A stretch of 64,000 nucleotides of DNA from Brumimicrobium sp964585545 (GCA_964585545.1 CAZPDT010000017.1:18295-82294), one strand, 5' to 3'. Numbered from the stretch's first letter, positions 50,302 through 59,675 are shown. Numbers and translations: made by a program. Notes: a model not told the origin generated them from the letters alone.

Positions 50302-52146
50302 ATGTGTGGAATTGTTGCATACATCGGAAAAGAAGATGCTTTCCCGATTATATTAAAAGGATTAAAAAGATTAGAATATAGAGGTTATGATAGTGCTGGA
50401 ATTGCAGTGCTTAATGACGAAGGTATTTACAATTACAAAAAAAAAGGGAAGGTATCGGAACTGGAGGTATATACCAATGACGAAAATACCCAAGGAAAGA
50501 TAGGCATTGGTCATACCCGTTGGGCCACTCACGGACTTCCCAATGACATCAATGCACATCCGCATCTTTCAAATGATGGTGAAATAGCACTTATTCATAA
50601 CGGAATCATAGAAAATTACGATTCTTTAAAGAAAGAATTGATTTCAAGAGGACACAAATTTAAAAGTGAAACAGATACAGAAGTATTGGTTCATTTAATT
50701 GATGATATCAAGAAAACGGAGGAAGTCACTACGGCTGAAGCGGTGAGAATTGCATTACACAGTGTTGTAGGAGCTTATGCTATTGTTGTATTGGCCAAAG
50801 ACAATCCCAATCAATTAATAGCAGCAAGAAAATCGAGCCCTTTGGTGGTCGGTATGGGAAAAGATGGTGCTTTTTACTTGGCCTCTGATGCTACACCAAT
50901 TGTTGAATACACCAATGAAGTTGTTTATTTAGAAGATGAAGAAATTGCTGTCGTTGGAAGAGATTCAGGTTTGCGTATTTTTAGTATCCAGAATCAAGAA
51001 AAAACGCCCTATATTCAGGAGTTAGAAATTCAATTGGAAGCCATAGAAAAAGGCGGATACGAACACTTCATGCTCAAAGAAATTCACGAACAACCCTGTT
51101 CAATTAGAGATTGTTTTAGGGGAAGACTAAGTGTGAAAGATGGTTGGGTTGGTCTGGGCGGAATAAAAGATTATGAAGTAAAACTTGCCAATGTCAAACG
51201 CATTATTATGATTGCCTGTGGAACTTCATGGCATGCCGCTTTGGTAGGAGAATACCTGTTTGAAGACCTAACACGAATCCCTATCGAAGTTGAATATGCT
51301 TCTGAATTTAGGTACAGAAACCCGATTATATATGAAGATGATATTGTGATTGCTATTTCTCAATCGGGAGAAACTGCAGATACACTGGCTGCTTTAAAAT
51401 TGGCAAAATCAAAAGGGGCAACAATTTTAGGTATATCCAATGTGGTAGGTTCCTCAATATCTCGGGTAACAGATGCGGGATCATACACCCACGCAGGCCC
51501 TGAGATAGGAGTAGCTTCTACAAAAGCTTTTACTGCTCAAGTAACAGTATTGACGCTTATGGCCTTAACGATTGCCAGAAAGAAGGGGACAATTAATGAG
51601 GCTAAATTTAGGCGGATCATAACTGAATTGGATCTCATTCCTGAAAAAGTGGAACAAATTCTAAAGAAAGAAGAAAAAATAAAAGCCATTTCAGAAGTTT
51701 ATAAGGATGCAAGAAATGCACTTTATTTAGGGAGAGGAAATTCATTCCCCGTGGCACTTGAAGGAGCGTTAAAATTAAAAGAAATTTCATATATTCATGC
51801 AGAAGGATATCCTGCAGCAGAAATGAAACATGGCCCCATTGCACTTATTGATGAAGAAATGCCTGTTTTTGTAATTGCTACAAAAGGAGCGTCTTACGAA
51901 AAAGTATTGAGCAATATTCAAGAAGTTAAAGCACGAAAAGGGAAAATTATAGCTGTTATTACAGAAGGAGATGAGCAGGTTAAGGCTATTGCAGATCATT
52001 ACATTGAAATTCCATTTACCGATGAGAACCTCACGCCACTTTTGGCAACTATACCGCTTCAATTGATTTCTTATCATGTGGCAGTGATGCGTGGAGCCAA
52101 TGTAGATCAACCAAGAAATTTAGCAAAATCAGTAACTGTAGAATAA
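50302..52146 (+). CDS. glmS: Glutamine-fructose-6-phosphate aminotransferase (isomerizing)
   Basis: GlmS makes glucosamine 6-phosphate from fructose 6-phosphate and glutamine, the first step to UDP-GlcNAc for peptidoglycan and LPS. The glutaminase domain starts with MCGIVAYIG (nucleophile C2 after Met removal), and has GHTRWATHG and HNGIIENY. Two SIS sugar-isomerase domains follow (ACGTSWHAALVG; SQSGETADTLAAL; SNVVGSSISR) and the C-terminus is LAKSVTVE. The length is 614 residues. No glmS ribozyme lies in the 29-base gap upstream, as expected outside Firmicutes. It is between DUF4270 and an SDR gene in a tight operon. Confidence 0.97.
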   Translation: MCGIVAYIGKEDAFPIILKGLKRLEYRGYDSAGIAVLNDEGIYNYKKKGKVSELEVYTNDENTQGKIGIGHTRWATHGLPNDINAHPHLSNDGEIALIHNGIIENYDSLKKELISRGHKFKSETDTEVLVHLIDDIKKTEEVTTAEAVRIALHSVVGAYAIVVLAKDNPNQLIAARKSSPLVVGMGKDGAFYLASDATPIVEYTNEVVYLEDEEIAVVGRDSGLRIFSIQNQEKTPYIQELEIQLEAIEKGGYEHFMLKEIHEQPCSIRDCFRGRLSVKDGWVGLGGIKDYEVKLANVKRIIMIACGTSWHAALVGEYLFEDLTRIPIEVEYASEFRYRNPIIYEDDIVIAISQSGETADTLAALKLAKSKGATILGISNVVGSSISRVTDAGSYTHAGPEIGVASTKAFTAQVTVLTLMALTIARKKGTINEAKFRRIITELDLIPEKVEQILKKEEKIKAISEVYKDARNALYLGRGNSFPVALEGALKLKEISYIHAEGYPAAEMKHGPIALIDEEMPVFVIATKGASYEKVLSNIQEVKARKGKIIAVITEGDEQVKAIADHYIEIPFTDENLTPLLATIPLQLISYHVAVMRGANVDQPRNLAKSVTVE

Positions 52147-52152
52147 GAAGAT

Positions 52153-52935
52153 ATGAACATGGATTTGACAGGAAAGCACGCCGTGGTTTGTGGTAGTACT
52201 CAAGGAATTGGTAAAGCTTCAGCCTTGGCATTATCGAATATGGGAGCATCCATTACTTTGATGGCACGAAATGAGGAACAACTCAAAAAGGTGTTGACCG
52301 AATTGCAACCCCATGTTCAGAATGATTATATCGTGGCCGACTTTTCCAATCCAGTTGAGGTAGAAGAAAAAATCAAGCAATGGTCAGAAAATCATGTAGC
52401 TCATATTTTGCTGAACAATACAGGAGGACCAAAAGGAGGACCGATCATTGAAGCCAAAACATCTGAATTTACTGCTGCTTTTTCCCAACATTTGGTTTGT
52501 AATCATGTGCTTGTTCAAGCACTCTTTCCTGGCATGAAAGAAGAAGGATACGGACGAATTATTAACGTTATTTCTACAAGCGTAAAACAGCCTATCGATA
52601 ACTTAGGTGTTTCAAATACCATTAGGGGAGCGGTTGCAAATTGGAGTAAGACGTTAGCCAATGAAATTGGGAAATACAACATTACTGTTAATAATATTCT
52701 TCCGGGCTTTACCAATACTTCAAGGCTGCAGGCGATTGCAAAAAGTAAAGTCGATAAAGGTTTGGCAAAAAATTCAGAAGAAGCTATAAACAATATGGCC
52801 AATATGTCGCCAATGAAAAGAGTGGCACAACCCGAAGAGTTGGCAAACGCAGTTGCTTTTTTAGCAAGCCCAGCAGCAAGTTATATCAATGGAATCAATG
52901 TTCCAATTGATGGTGGACGTACAAAGTCATTATAG
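52153..52935 (+). CDS. Atypical short-chain dehydrogenase/reductase (260 aa)
   Basis: The Rossmann fold is intact: VVCGSTQGIGKASALALSNMG (GxxxGIG in pieces), ADFSNPVEV and LLNNTGGPKGG (the NNAG-equivalent). The active site differs from a classical SDR: after NVISTSV the expected YxxxK reads S-N-T-I-R (VSNTIRGAVANW), so the tyrosine and lysine are replaced by Ser and Arg. The C-terminus is normal (ASPAAYINGINVPIDGGR, in pieces). Close relatives called 3-oxoacyl-ACP reductase share this change. The protein might still use another mechanism, or bind ligand without catalysis. The gene starts 6 bases after glmS, so the two are cotranscribed. Confidence 0.85.
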   Translation: MNMDLTGKHAVVCGSTQGIGKASALALSNMGASITLMARNEEQLKKVLTELQPHVQNDYIVADFSNPVEVEEKIKQWSENHVAHILLNNTGGPKGGPIIEAKTSEFTAAFSQHLVCNHVLVQALFPGMKEEGYGRIINVISTSVKQPIDNLGVSNTIRGAVANWSKTLANEIGKYNITVNNILPGFTNTSRLQAIAKSKVDKGLAKNSEEAINNMANMSPMKRVAQPEELANAVAFLASPAASYINGINVPIDGGRTKSL

Positions 52936-52963
52936 CTAATTTGTAGATACACACTTCTAGGGT

Positions 52964-53142
52964 GGTATCCTATTATCTGGTAATTACGAATCTCATCTAA
53001 AATCAAAAATAATCTCATGAACCGAGTTTGCGAGCTCATGAATACCTTAAAAATATTTTAGAGAATGAATAATACAGCCTGCGAGCTCATGAATACCTTA
53101 AAAACATTTTAGAGAATGAATAATAATGCAGGTTAAAGTTAC
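52964..53142 (+). repeat. Intergenic repeat family, copy F, with a 51-bp tandem pair
   Basis: 52964-53023 read on the minus strand matches copy I (TTCATGAGATTATTTT, GATTTTAGATG, AGATTCGTAATTA). Then ACCGAGTTTGCGAGCTC leads into two direct units (53029-53079 and 53080-53125), identical for 46 bases but for one position; each holds GCGAGCTCATGAATACC and TTTTAGAGAATGAATAATA. The tail GCAGGTTAAAGTT closes it. Of the 461-bp gap 52936-53396, nearly all is repeat, palindrome or terminator. Confidence 0.75.
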
Positions 53143-53148
53143 AGATTT

Positions 53149-53260
53149 TAAAATGGTTAGAAACCATTACGTGTAGAAGGTTTTTCCCACTAACCCACGA
53201 ATTAATTCGTGGGTTAGTGGGAAATCACGCGTAGTCTATAACCGTTTTAACGGTTTCTAA
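53149..53260. repeat. Three-hairpin palindromic element with a perfect 42-bp palindrome
   Basis: The centre, 53183-53224, is a perfect palindrome (arms TTTCCCACTAACCCACG + AATT, no loop). To its left is a hairpin AATGGTT-AGA-AACCATT (53152-53168); to its right ACCGTT-TT-AACGGT (53241-53254). The outer flanks also pair approximately (AAAATGGTTA with TAACCGTTTT). There is no U tract, so it is not an ordinary terminator, and there is no reading frame inside. Confidence 0.75.
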
Positions 53261-53340
53261 TACACGAAAAAAACATCGAATAATAGCAATCTTTTAGTGA
53301 ATTATATTTTTGTCATGTAGTATGTACTTAAACGCTTAAT

Positions 53341-53375
53341 AAAAAAAAGAGGATGAACCGTGTCCATCCTCTTTT
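53341..53375 (-). terminator. Terminator of the 53.4-56.4 kb operon
   Basis: The stem AAAAGAGGATG/CATCCTCTTTT (11 bp) is followed on the minus strand by a long T tract, 20 bases beyond the stop codon at 53397. A weaker T run on the plus strand makes it partly bidirectional. Confidence 0.85.
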
Positions 53376-53396
53376 ACAATTATTTTGATATAAACA

Positions 53397-56030
53397 TTAA
53401 TTTCGGTTCAAATGAATAAAGCCATGTTCTTGCTTTTCTTTGTCATTTAATCCTTTTAATGTGGCTTTATAAAAATAAGTTCCATCATCGCAATCCGCTC
53501 CTGAATTCTTAACCTTACCATTCCAGTTAAAGTTAATTTCGTTACTTTCAAAAACGAGGTTCCCCCAACGATTCACAATGATAATGTTCAACTCCGCAAC
53601 ATTTTGGGGATTGATTAACTTATACAAGTCATTTTCATTGTCTCCATTGGGTGTAAACACATTAGGAAATTCATAAATCATATCGGGGAATACCACGATG
53701 ATTTCAACACTTGCCGAATCGGAACAGCCTTCTACTGTTTCACCAGTCAAAATAGTTGTATATGTACCTACTTCATCGAAGTCATGTGTAAGTTCAAGGT
53801 CATTATTTTGCTCAGAAAATCCATCACCAAAGTCCCAAGTATACTCATCAGCACCGGAAGATAGATTCTCGTAATCGACAACTAAAATAGGTTGCCCTTC
53901 TGTAGGGTTAGCAACGAAATCGACAACTGGTGTATGGAAAACAACCACATTTTGAGTTGATGAAGAACAGCTGTTTTCAGTTGTATACTGAACAGTATAA
54001 ACAGTTCCACCAACACCTCCTGTTATTTCACCAGTTATTGAATCAATAGTAGCGCCATCTCCTGGGTCAGGATTAAAACTAAACACGCCCCCTTCTGATT
54101 GGATACTGTCGGCTTGATTTTCCGAATTTTCACAGAAACTATTGAACTCAAACGCTGGGTCTCTAACTTCTGGATTAATCAATGTTGTGTCACCAATTGT
54201 TCCACAACCTCCAATGTCAAAAACTTCTAATGTATAATCACCAGCACATAGATTGTCTAATGTATCGCTATTTGTTCCGATTGGGTTGCCTACTGAATCA
54301 TACCAATTGTAAGTATAAGGCGCTGTACTTCCCGATACATCAGCAATTATGGAACCGTTACAATCGTCGTGACAAGCTGGATTAGTTATATTTAATGCAT
54401 CGATGCTGGGAGATTCTGTGCTCACAAAAATACTCAGTGTATCTGTCCCCGATGCACAGCCTGGTAGTCCATTAGAAACTGTAATCACATAATCAGTTGA
54501 TTGTGTGGGACACGCTGTTGTATTGATGTCGTTCAAATCAGATAAAGTGGGGTCTGCATCCCAAGTGTGATTGTATACAGTATCCGAATAAGAGAAAGTA
54601 ATTTTCCAACCGTGAATTTCTCCCGATAAATTACAACTCGAATTATGGCTACCCGTAAGCACCAACTTCCATGTTCCGTTGGCATTGCATCCGTTTAGAC
54701 CGTTAAATGGGTCGGCAGGAGCAAAAGTTCCATTGTATGGTGCAGAACCACTAGATAGAGGATCAGCTCCCATCTCAAAACAGATGTCATAAATGGCAGT
54801 CCCACTTAAATCACCTGTGTTTGCCAAATTGATTTGTGTGCCATCGGGACACTCCAGAAACAATTGTGTATTTGCAAGATCCAAACTCGAACAATTCCCA
54901 CTTGTGGGTAAGGAAAGACTGTCAATACAAATACTTTGGATAGAACCGTTTTCGATTGTTGTAATGTCTAGACTGGTCACTTCATTTGTCGCTGTTCCAT
55001 TAATTGTACCCGGAATAACATTGGGTATAGCACTTGGCGATACACTAATATTAAAAGTATCTTTCTCTTCATAAACGGGGTAAAACACTTGAAGAGCATA
55101 TCCAGAAATGTCTGCGCATGTATCACCTGGACAAAGAGAAATAGGGTCTTCATCGAAAACCACGTTATATATTGGATCCAACACAACAATTGTTACAGAA
55201 TCCATGCATACATCACCATCCCCATTCGTTACAGTAACATAATAAGTAGTGGTGGTTGTTGGAGAAACTACATTGGGATTATCTCCACCGTGACTACCAA
55301 TAGGATATGTATAATAATAACCATCACCAGGTTGTCCCCAAACGGTTTCTAAATCTTGATCGTCAATAACAATACTTGGATTGTCAATTCCCCAGTGATC
55401 ATTTCCAGAACCAGAAGTTACATCCTGATACCAACGAAACTTTGTACTTGACGTAAGTGCAGCTACAGGAATTGTAACACAGTAGTTGTTCCAAGTGGTC
55501 AGTTGAGGATCATTTCCTCCATTAGGATCCCAATAATCTATATCAATCCAAGTTGCTCCATTGTCGGTAGAATATTGAATGTGAACCCCCTCATTTGGTA
55601 AATCAGGGCCTTCGCATGGAGAGGAACCAGATTGAGTTGCATACATCATGTCGAAGCAAATGGTTACTCCAGCAGAAGCTCCACTTAAATCATAATTGGC
55701 AGTAGAAATCTCTCTTGGAAATGAAGTCGAACTCCCCATCCAAGCGTGGGTAGTACCATCAACACCGCCAGGCGAGCAAGGGTTACTCCAATCAATACCA
55801 CCAGGTGTATAATCCCATCCTGCACCTACTGTACCATTGTTAAAATCTTCTGCCAGCAAAACACTGTCTGCCCCTTTTGAGAAAACAGATAAGGTTACTG
55901 ATTGTCCGCAATAAATTTGATATTGCGTCGCACTTGCATTAACTGTACAATCTTGACCGAAAGAATTAGAAATGGCAAATACTACAAAAAAAAGTGAGAG
56001 TAGTTTTGTATATATTTTATTCATATTCAT
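53397..56030 (-). CDS. T9SS type B sorting-domain surface protein with P-domain and PKD domain (877 aa)
   Basis: A large secreted, probably cell-surface protein. A signal peptide (residues 1-25) precedes a Cys-rich module (~26-225, CGQSVTLSVFSKGADSVLLAEDFNNG to DHWGIDNPSIVIDDQDL) that is shared with the gene at 56509; it resembles reelin-like or jellyroll modules. A proprotein-convertase P-domain-like part follows (~350-475; LFLECPDGTQINLANTGDLSG, CNANGTWKLVLTG), then a SprB-like repeat (PACHDDCNGSIIADVSGSTAPYTYNW), a PKD domain (VDFVANPTEGQPILVVDYENLSSGADEYTWDFGDG) and the type B C-terminal domain (FPNVFTPNGDNENDLYKL, NRWGNLVFESN, DGTYFYKATLKG). A gliding or adhesion role is suggested by SprB-like repeats. 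Confidence 0.88.
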   Translation of the reverse strand: MNMNKIYTKLLSLFFVVFAISNSFGQDCTVNASATQYQIYCGQSVTLSVFSKGADSVLLAEDFNNGTVGAGWDYTPGGIDWSNPCSPGGVDGTTHAWMGSSTSFPREISTANYDLSGASAGVTICFDMMYATQSGSSPCEGPDLPNEGVHIQYSTDNGATWIDIDYWDPNGGNDPQLTTWNNYCVTIPVAALTSSTKFRWYQDVTSGSGNDHWGIDNPSIVIDDQDLETVWGQPGDGYYYTYPIGSHGGDNPNVVSPTTTTTYYVTVTNGDGDVCMDSVTIVVLDPIYNVVFDEDPISLCPGDTCADISGYALQVFYPVYEEKDTFNISVSPSAIPNVIPGTINGTATNEVTSLDITTIENGSIQSICIDSLSLPTSGNCSSLDLANTQLFLECPDGTQINLANTGDLSGTAIYDICFEMGADPLSSGSAPYNGTFAPADPFNGLNGCNANGTWKLVLTGSHNSSCNLSGEIHGWKITFSYSDTVYNHTWDADPTLSDLNDINTTACPTQSTDYVITVSNGLPGCASGTDTLSIFVSTESPSIDALNITNPACHDDCNGSIIADVSGSTAPYTYNWYDSVGNPIGTNSDTLDNLCAGDYTLEVFDIGGCGTIGDTTLINPEVRDPAFEFNSFCENSENQADSIQSEGGVFSFNPDPGDGATIDSITGEITGGVGGTVYTVQYTTENSCSSSTQNVVVFHTPVVDFVANPTEGQPILVVDYENLSSGADEYTWDFGDGFSEQNNDLELTHDFDEVGTYTTILTGETVEGCSDSASVEIIVVFPDMIYEFPNVFTPNGDNENDLYKLINPQNVAELNIIIVNRWGNLVFESNEINFNWNGKVKNSGADCDDGTYFYKATLKGLNDKEKQEHGFIHLNRN

Positions 56031-56434
56031 TGTTTTTCTACTTTAAGGTTAATGATTTTAAAACTATCTAATGTGCTTTTAATGTATCCTTTATTGTCTT
56101 TCTTGAAAATAAAATAAGCATTGTTTCGTTCTTTTGAGTTGTCGTATTGAACGGTTCCGCTCGCAGGAACAATCAATGTGAAACCGCTATCACCATGATG
56201 TATTTTTCCTCCATAATTTAATTCACGGGTAAAAGTAATTTGAATTGGAGAATCAGTATGGTTTTGATATTTAAAAATAATACGTTGATGATCAATGTCA
56301 TCAGCATTTCGTTCATAGTTAATTTCTTTTTGAAAAATAGTGATTTGGTCATTAGAAGTTACTGTTTCCCACTGTTGAGAGAAGACCCCGTAACTGAATG
56401 CTAAAGAGCATAGAATTAACGTTAATTTTTTCAT
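56027..56434 (-). CDS. Putative secreted protein of unknown function (135 aa)
   Basis: I do not recognise a family. A signal peptide is present (residues 1-19, LILCSLAFSYGVFS before Q). The rest is a beta-sandwich-like small domain: ITIFQKEINYERNADDIDHQ, RIIFKYQNHTDSPIQITFTRELNYGG, FTLIVPASGTVQYDN, NAYFIFKKDNKGYIKSTLDSF. It overlaps the following type B gene by 4 bases (ATGA), so it is its operon partner. No sorting domain is present, so it is probably periplasmic; it may be an accessory factor for the neighbouring surface protein. Confidence 0.78.
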   Translation of the reverse strand: MKKLTLILCSLAFSYGVFSQQWETVTSNDQITIFQKEINYERNADDIDHQRIIFKYQNHTDSPIQITFTRELNYGGKIHHGDSGFTLIVPASGTVQYDNSKERNNAYFIFKKDNKGYIKSTLDSFKIINLKVEKQ

Positions 56435-56508
56435 TTTAATTATATTTTATTTGTTAGACGATATACTTTAAGATAAGGTTGCACAGATAAATTATGTTAA
56501 TATTTATT

Positions 56509-59500
56509 TTATCGAACAACGGTTATATTGCCCGTTTTTTCAATGCGCTCCCCTTTCTTTGTTGTTGCAATGAGTTTATAAATGTAGATGCCACTTTGTA
56601 CAGGTTGCCCTCTAAATCTGCCATCCCAACAATTCTCTTGGTCTACTGAGTGAAAAATTTTTTCACCCCAGCGGTTAAATATAGTAAAATCAAAGGAAAT
56701 AATGCAGTTTCCAAGAACGCATTGCAAATCATTGAGCCCATCCCCATTGGGAGAGAATGAATTTGGAACGAATATCTCATAGCAAGGAAGGATAACTTTC
56801 ACCCAAACGGAGTCTTTTGAAACACAACCCAAAGTGTCAGTTACGGTTACAATATACAAGGTTGATTCTTCTGGAGTTGCGATAGGATCTTGACAATCTG
56901 AACAACTTAAACTTTCACTGGGTACCCATTGAATATCGGTTACATCAATATTTGGGTCAACAAAAACATGAAGCCCTGTACTTTCATCTAAATTAATGGT
57001 TGGTTTATCAGCTACTGCTTCTATATAGAATGAACCTCCCAGTCCTATATTTGCAGTAATTGAGTCTGTACAACCGTTTTGATCGGTAACAGTTGCTGTA
57101 TAATCACCTATGGCAAGATTATGGGCTTCACTAGAAGTACTTGAAGATCCCGTCCAAATGTAACTGTAATTGCCTGTGCCTCCTGTTACATTCAATGCAA
57201 TACTTCCATCGCTTTGTCCACATGTAGCATCTGTAACTGTATAATCAATTGCTATAGAGTCGGGATTGGTTAACGATACAGTAATACTGTCTTTACATCC
57301 CACATCATCGGTTACTGTGAAGGTGTAGCTTCCAGAAGAAAGTTGATTGACAACAGTATCGTTGCCCAGGCCTCCAGGATTCCAGGAATAACTATAAGGT
57401 GCAGTTCCTCCAGTTATGTTTACGGTAATACTGCCATCATTGTCATTATAGCATGAAGGATTCACTTTGTTGTCAAGTGTTACTTCTGGACTGTTCAAGG
57501 CATCTACAGTTACAGTTCCTGTTGCTTTGCAACCGTTAGAATCACTTATAATAACCGTATAGCTGCCCGCATACAATTGGTTAAAAATACTGTCCGTTTG
57601 CTGGGTGGTATCACTTTGTGAGATAAGCGTATAGCTGTATGGCGCATCGCCTCCACTGGCATGGAATTCTAATATTCCTATGTTATTGTTGCATCCAGTT
57701 TCAGTCATATCAGAAGTAAAGCTGACTGTAGTAAAATTAACATCGATTTGAAAAACATTAAAACAAGTTGGATCTAGCGCATCTTCAATTCTTACCCAAT
57801 ACGTGCCAGAGGCAGTAACTGATGATGAGATTTCATTGACATCATTTTGAGCATCAGAATTTGACGTGTAAAATTTTAGGATTGCGGATGCATCTGATAT
57901 TGAGTCAAGACCATTCATTAAATCAATTGTATTGGGAGTACATCCCTCAAGTGGAAGCGTTTGTAGTGTTGGACAAAAGTTGCATGTATCAACAGTAAAA
58001 GAGAGTTGCATGCTGTCTGTAGCACAAGCAGGAACTCCGTTTGAAACAGTAATTGTGTAATCGATATCATTGGTTGGGCAAATTTGATTGGCTAAAACCG
58101 TTGAGTCGGATAAAAAATCACTGGAAGACCATGTTATATTTGTTACAGTATCTATAATAGGGGTAAATGTGATTGACCAACCGGTAAAGTAACCGCTAGG
58201 TGTACAAGGCTCCATATTATCTCCATCAATAATTAATTTCCAATCACCAGTTGCTGAACATCCATTAAAGTTATTAAAACTTTGCACAGGACTAAAAGTG
58301 CCCGTATAAGGAGAAGAACCACTCGATATAGGAGGCGCTCCCTCTTCAAAACATACATCTGCAATGAGCTGTCCTGTTAAATCACCGATATTGGCAAGTT
58401 TAACCTGAGACCCGTCAGGACATTCGATATAAAGATTAGCATCCGAGAAGTTTGCTGTTGGACAAACATTGTCTATGATTATACTGTCGATACATACTCG
58501 TTTAATGTAGCCCGATTGTACTGTTGTAAATTCAGTATTTTGTACTTCGTTGATGTTTTCACCATGAATTTCTCCTGGGAAAGTGAAAGTAGGAGAAACA
58601 GTAGCATCTGTTCCAGTAATACCAGAATACGATTGTGCTGAATGAGAATGTCCTCCAATTTGAGTTATCTCTCCTGAAATGTCTGTACATTCGCCTAAAC
58701 AAAGAGCAGTGGTTGAATCAACAATCACACCATCAAAATTAAAAACAGGATCTTTCACGATTACAGTAACCGAATCTGTGCAGACATCTCCGTTGCCCGC
58801 AACAATTGTGGCAGTATATGTTGTTGTGGTAGTTGGAGATTGAGGATTGGGATTGTTTCCTCCATGGCTTCCTGCGGGATAGGAATAATAATAACCATCG
58901 CCTGGAGAACCCCATGATGTTTGGGAGTTTTGATCGTCTACTGCTATATACACGTTATCAATTCCCCAGTGGTCATTTCCTGCACTCGAACTGTTGGTTT
59001 GAAACCATCTAAATATAGTGTTACCAGTTAAGGCACTTGCTGGAATAGTAAGGCAATAATTGTTCCATACCGTGAGCATGGGATCGTGCCCTCCATTGGG
59101 ACTATAATAGGTAATATCTGTCCAAGTAACACCTCCATCTGTAGAATATTGCACATGCACCCCTTCATTAGGCAAGTCTGGACCTTCACAAGGGGAAGGA
59201 TCTCCTTGCTCAGCAAACTTCATATCAAAACAAATGGTTACTCCTGCTGTAGCTCCTGTTAAATCATAACTCGCCGATTCGATTGCCCGGGGAAATGTTG
59301 TGCTTGCTCCTGTCCAAGCGTAAGGTGTGCCGTCAGGACCAGAACCACATGGATTGTTCCAGTCGACAGACCCTGGAGTAGAACCCCATCCTGGACCAAA
59401 ACCCCCACTGTTAAAATCTTCATCCATTATTACACTATCAGAGCCAGAAGAATAGAGGTTTAAAATGGTTTCTTGCCCACAATAAATCTCTATAGGATCT

Positions 59501-59634
59501 GCACTAGCCTCAATGTTACAGTCTTGACTATATGTATAGTCAATGCCATAAAATAGAGCAATTAATACAGTAAGGTAAATATGGAAATTACCTGTTATCA
59601 GCTGATTTAAACCTGTTTTAACACCATTTATCAT
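56509..59634 (-). CDS. T9SS type B sorting-domain surface protein with SprB-like repeats (1041 aa)
   Basis: A paralogue of the 877-residue protein at 53397 with different internal modules. After a signal sequence (~1-36) comes the shared Cys-rich module (~37-245, CGQETILNLYSSGSDSVIMDEDFNSG to DHWGIDNVYIAVDDQN), then a P-domain-like region (LYIECPDGSQVKLANIGDLTG), and at least three SprB-like repeats (e.g. PSCYNDNDGSITVNITGGTAPYSYSW; the two others start near residues 650 and 815), followed by the type B C-terminal domain (FVPNSFSPNGDGLNDLQCV, FNRWGEKIFHS, SGIYIYKLIATT). SprB repeats occur in the gliding adhesin SprB. Its promoter lies 42-72 bases upstream. A surface adhesin is the best inference. 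Confidence 0.88.
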   Translation of the reverse strand: MINGVKTGLNQLITGNFHIYLTVLIALFYGIDYTYSQDCNIEASADPIEIYCGQETILNLYSSGSDSVIMDEDFNSGGFGPGWGSTPGSVDWNNPCGSGPDGTPYAWTGASTTFPRAIESASYDLTGATAGVTICFDMKFAEQGDPSPCEGPDLPNEGVHVQYSTDGGVTWTDITYYSPNGGHDPMLTVWNNYCLTIPASALTGNTIFRWFQTNSSSAGNDHWGIDNVYIAVDDQNSQTSWGSPGDGYYYSYPAGSHGGNNPNPQSPTTTTTYTATIVAGNGDVCTDSVTVIVKDPVFNFDGVIVDSTTALCLGECTDISGEITQIGGHSHSAQSYSGITGTDATVSPTFTFPGEIHGENINEVQNTEFTTVQSGYIKRVCIDSIIIDNVCPTANFSDANLYIECPDGSQVKLANIGDLTGQLIADVCFEEGAPPISSGSSPYTGTFSPVQSFNNFNGCSATGDWKLIIDGDNMEPCTPSGYFTGWSITFTPIIDTVTNITWSSSDFLSDSTVLANQICPTNDIDYTITVSNGVPACATDSMQLSFTVDTCNFCPTLQTLPLEGCTPNTIDLMNGLDSISDASAILKFYTSNSDAQNDVNEISSSVTASGTYWVRIEDALDPTCFNVFQIDVNFTTVSFTSDMTETGCNNNIGILEFHASGGDAPYSYTLISQSDTTQQTDSIFNQLYAGSYTVIISDSNGCKATGTVTVDALNSPEVTLDNKVNPSCYNDNDGSITVNITGGTAPYSYSWNPGGLGNDTVVNQLSSGSYTFTVTDDVGCKDSITVSLTNPDSIAIDYTVTDATCGQSDGSIALNVTGGTGNYSYIWTGSSSTSSEAHNLAIGDYTATVTDQNGCTDSITANIGLGGSFYIEAVADKPTINLDESTGLHVFVDPNIDVTDIQWVPSESLSCSDCQDPIATPEESTLYIVTVTDTLGCVSKDSVWVKVILPCYEIFVPNSFSPNGDGLNDLQCVLGNCIISFDFTIFNRWGEKIFHSVDQENCWDGRFRGQPVQSGIYIYKLIATTKKGERIEKTGNITVVR

Positions 59635-59675
59635 TGAATAGAACCGTTTAAATTAATTTACTATAATAACGTTTG

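Noticed and set aside
53029..53125. Tandem repeat considered as CRISPR remnant
   Set aside because: Only two direct units with no distinct spacers, in a region of family repeats, and no cas genes in the window.
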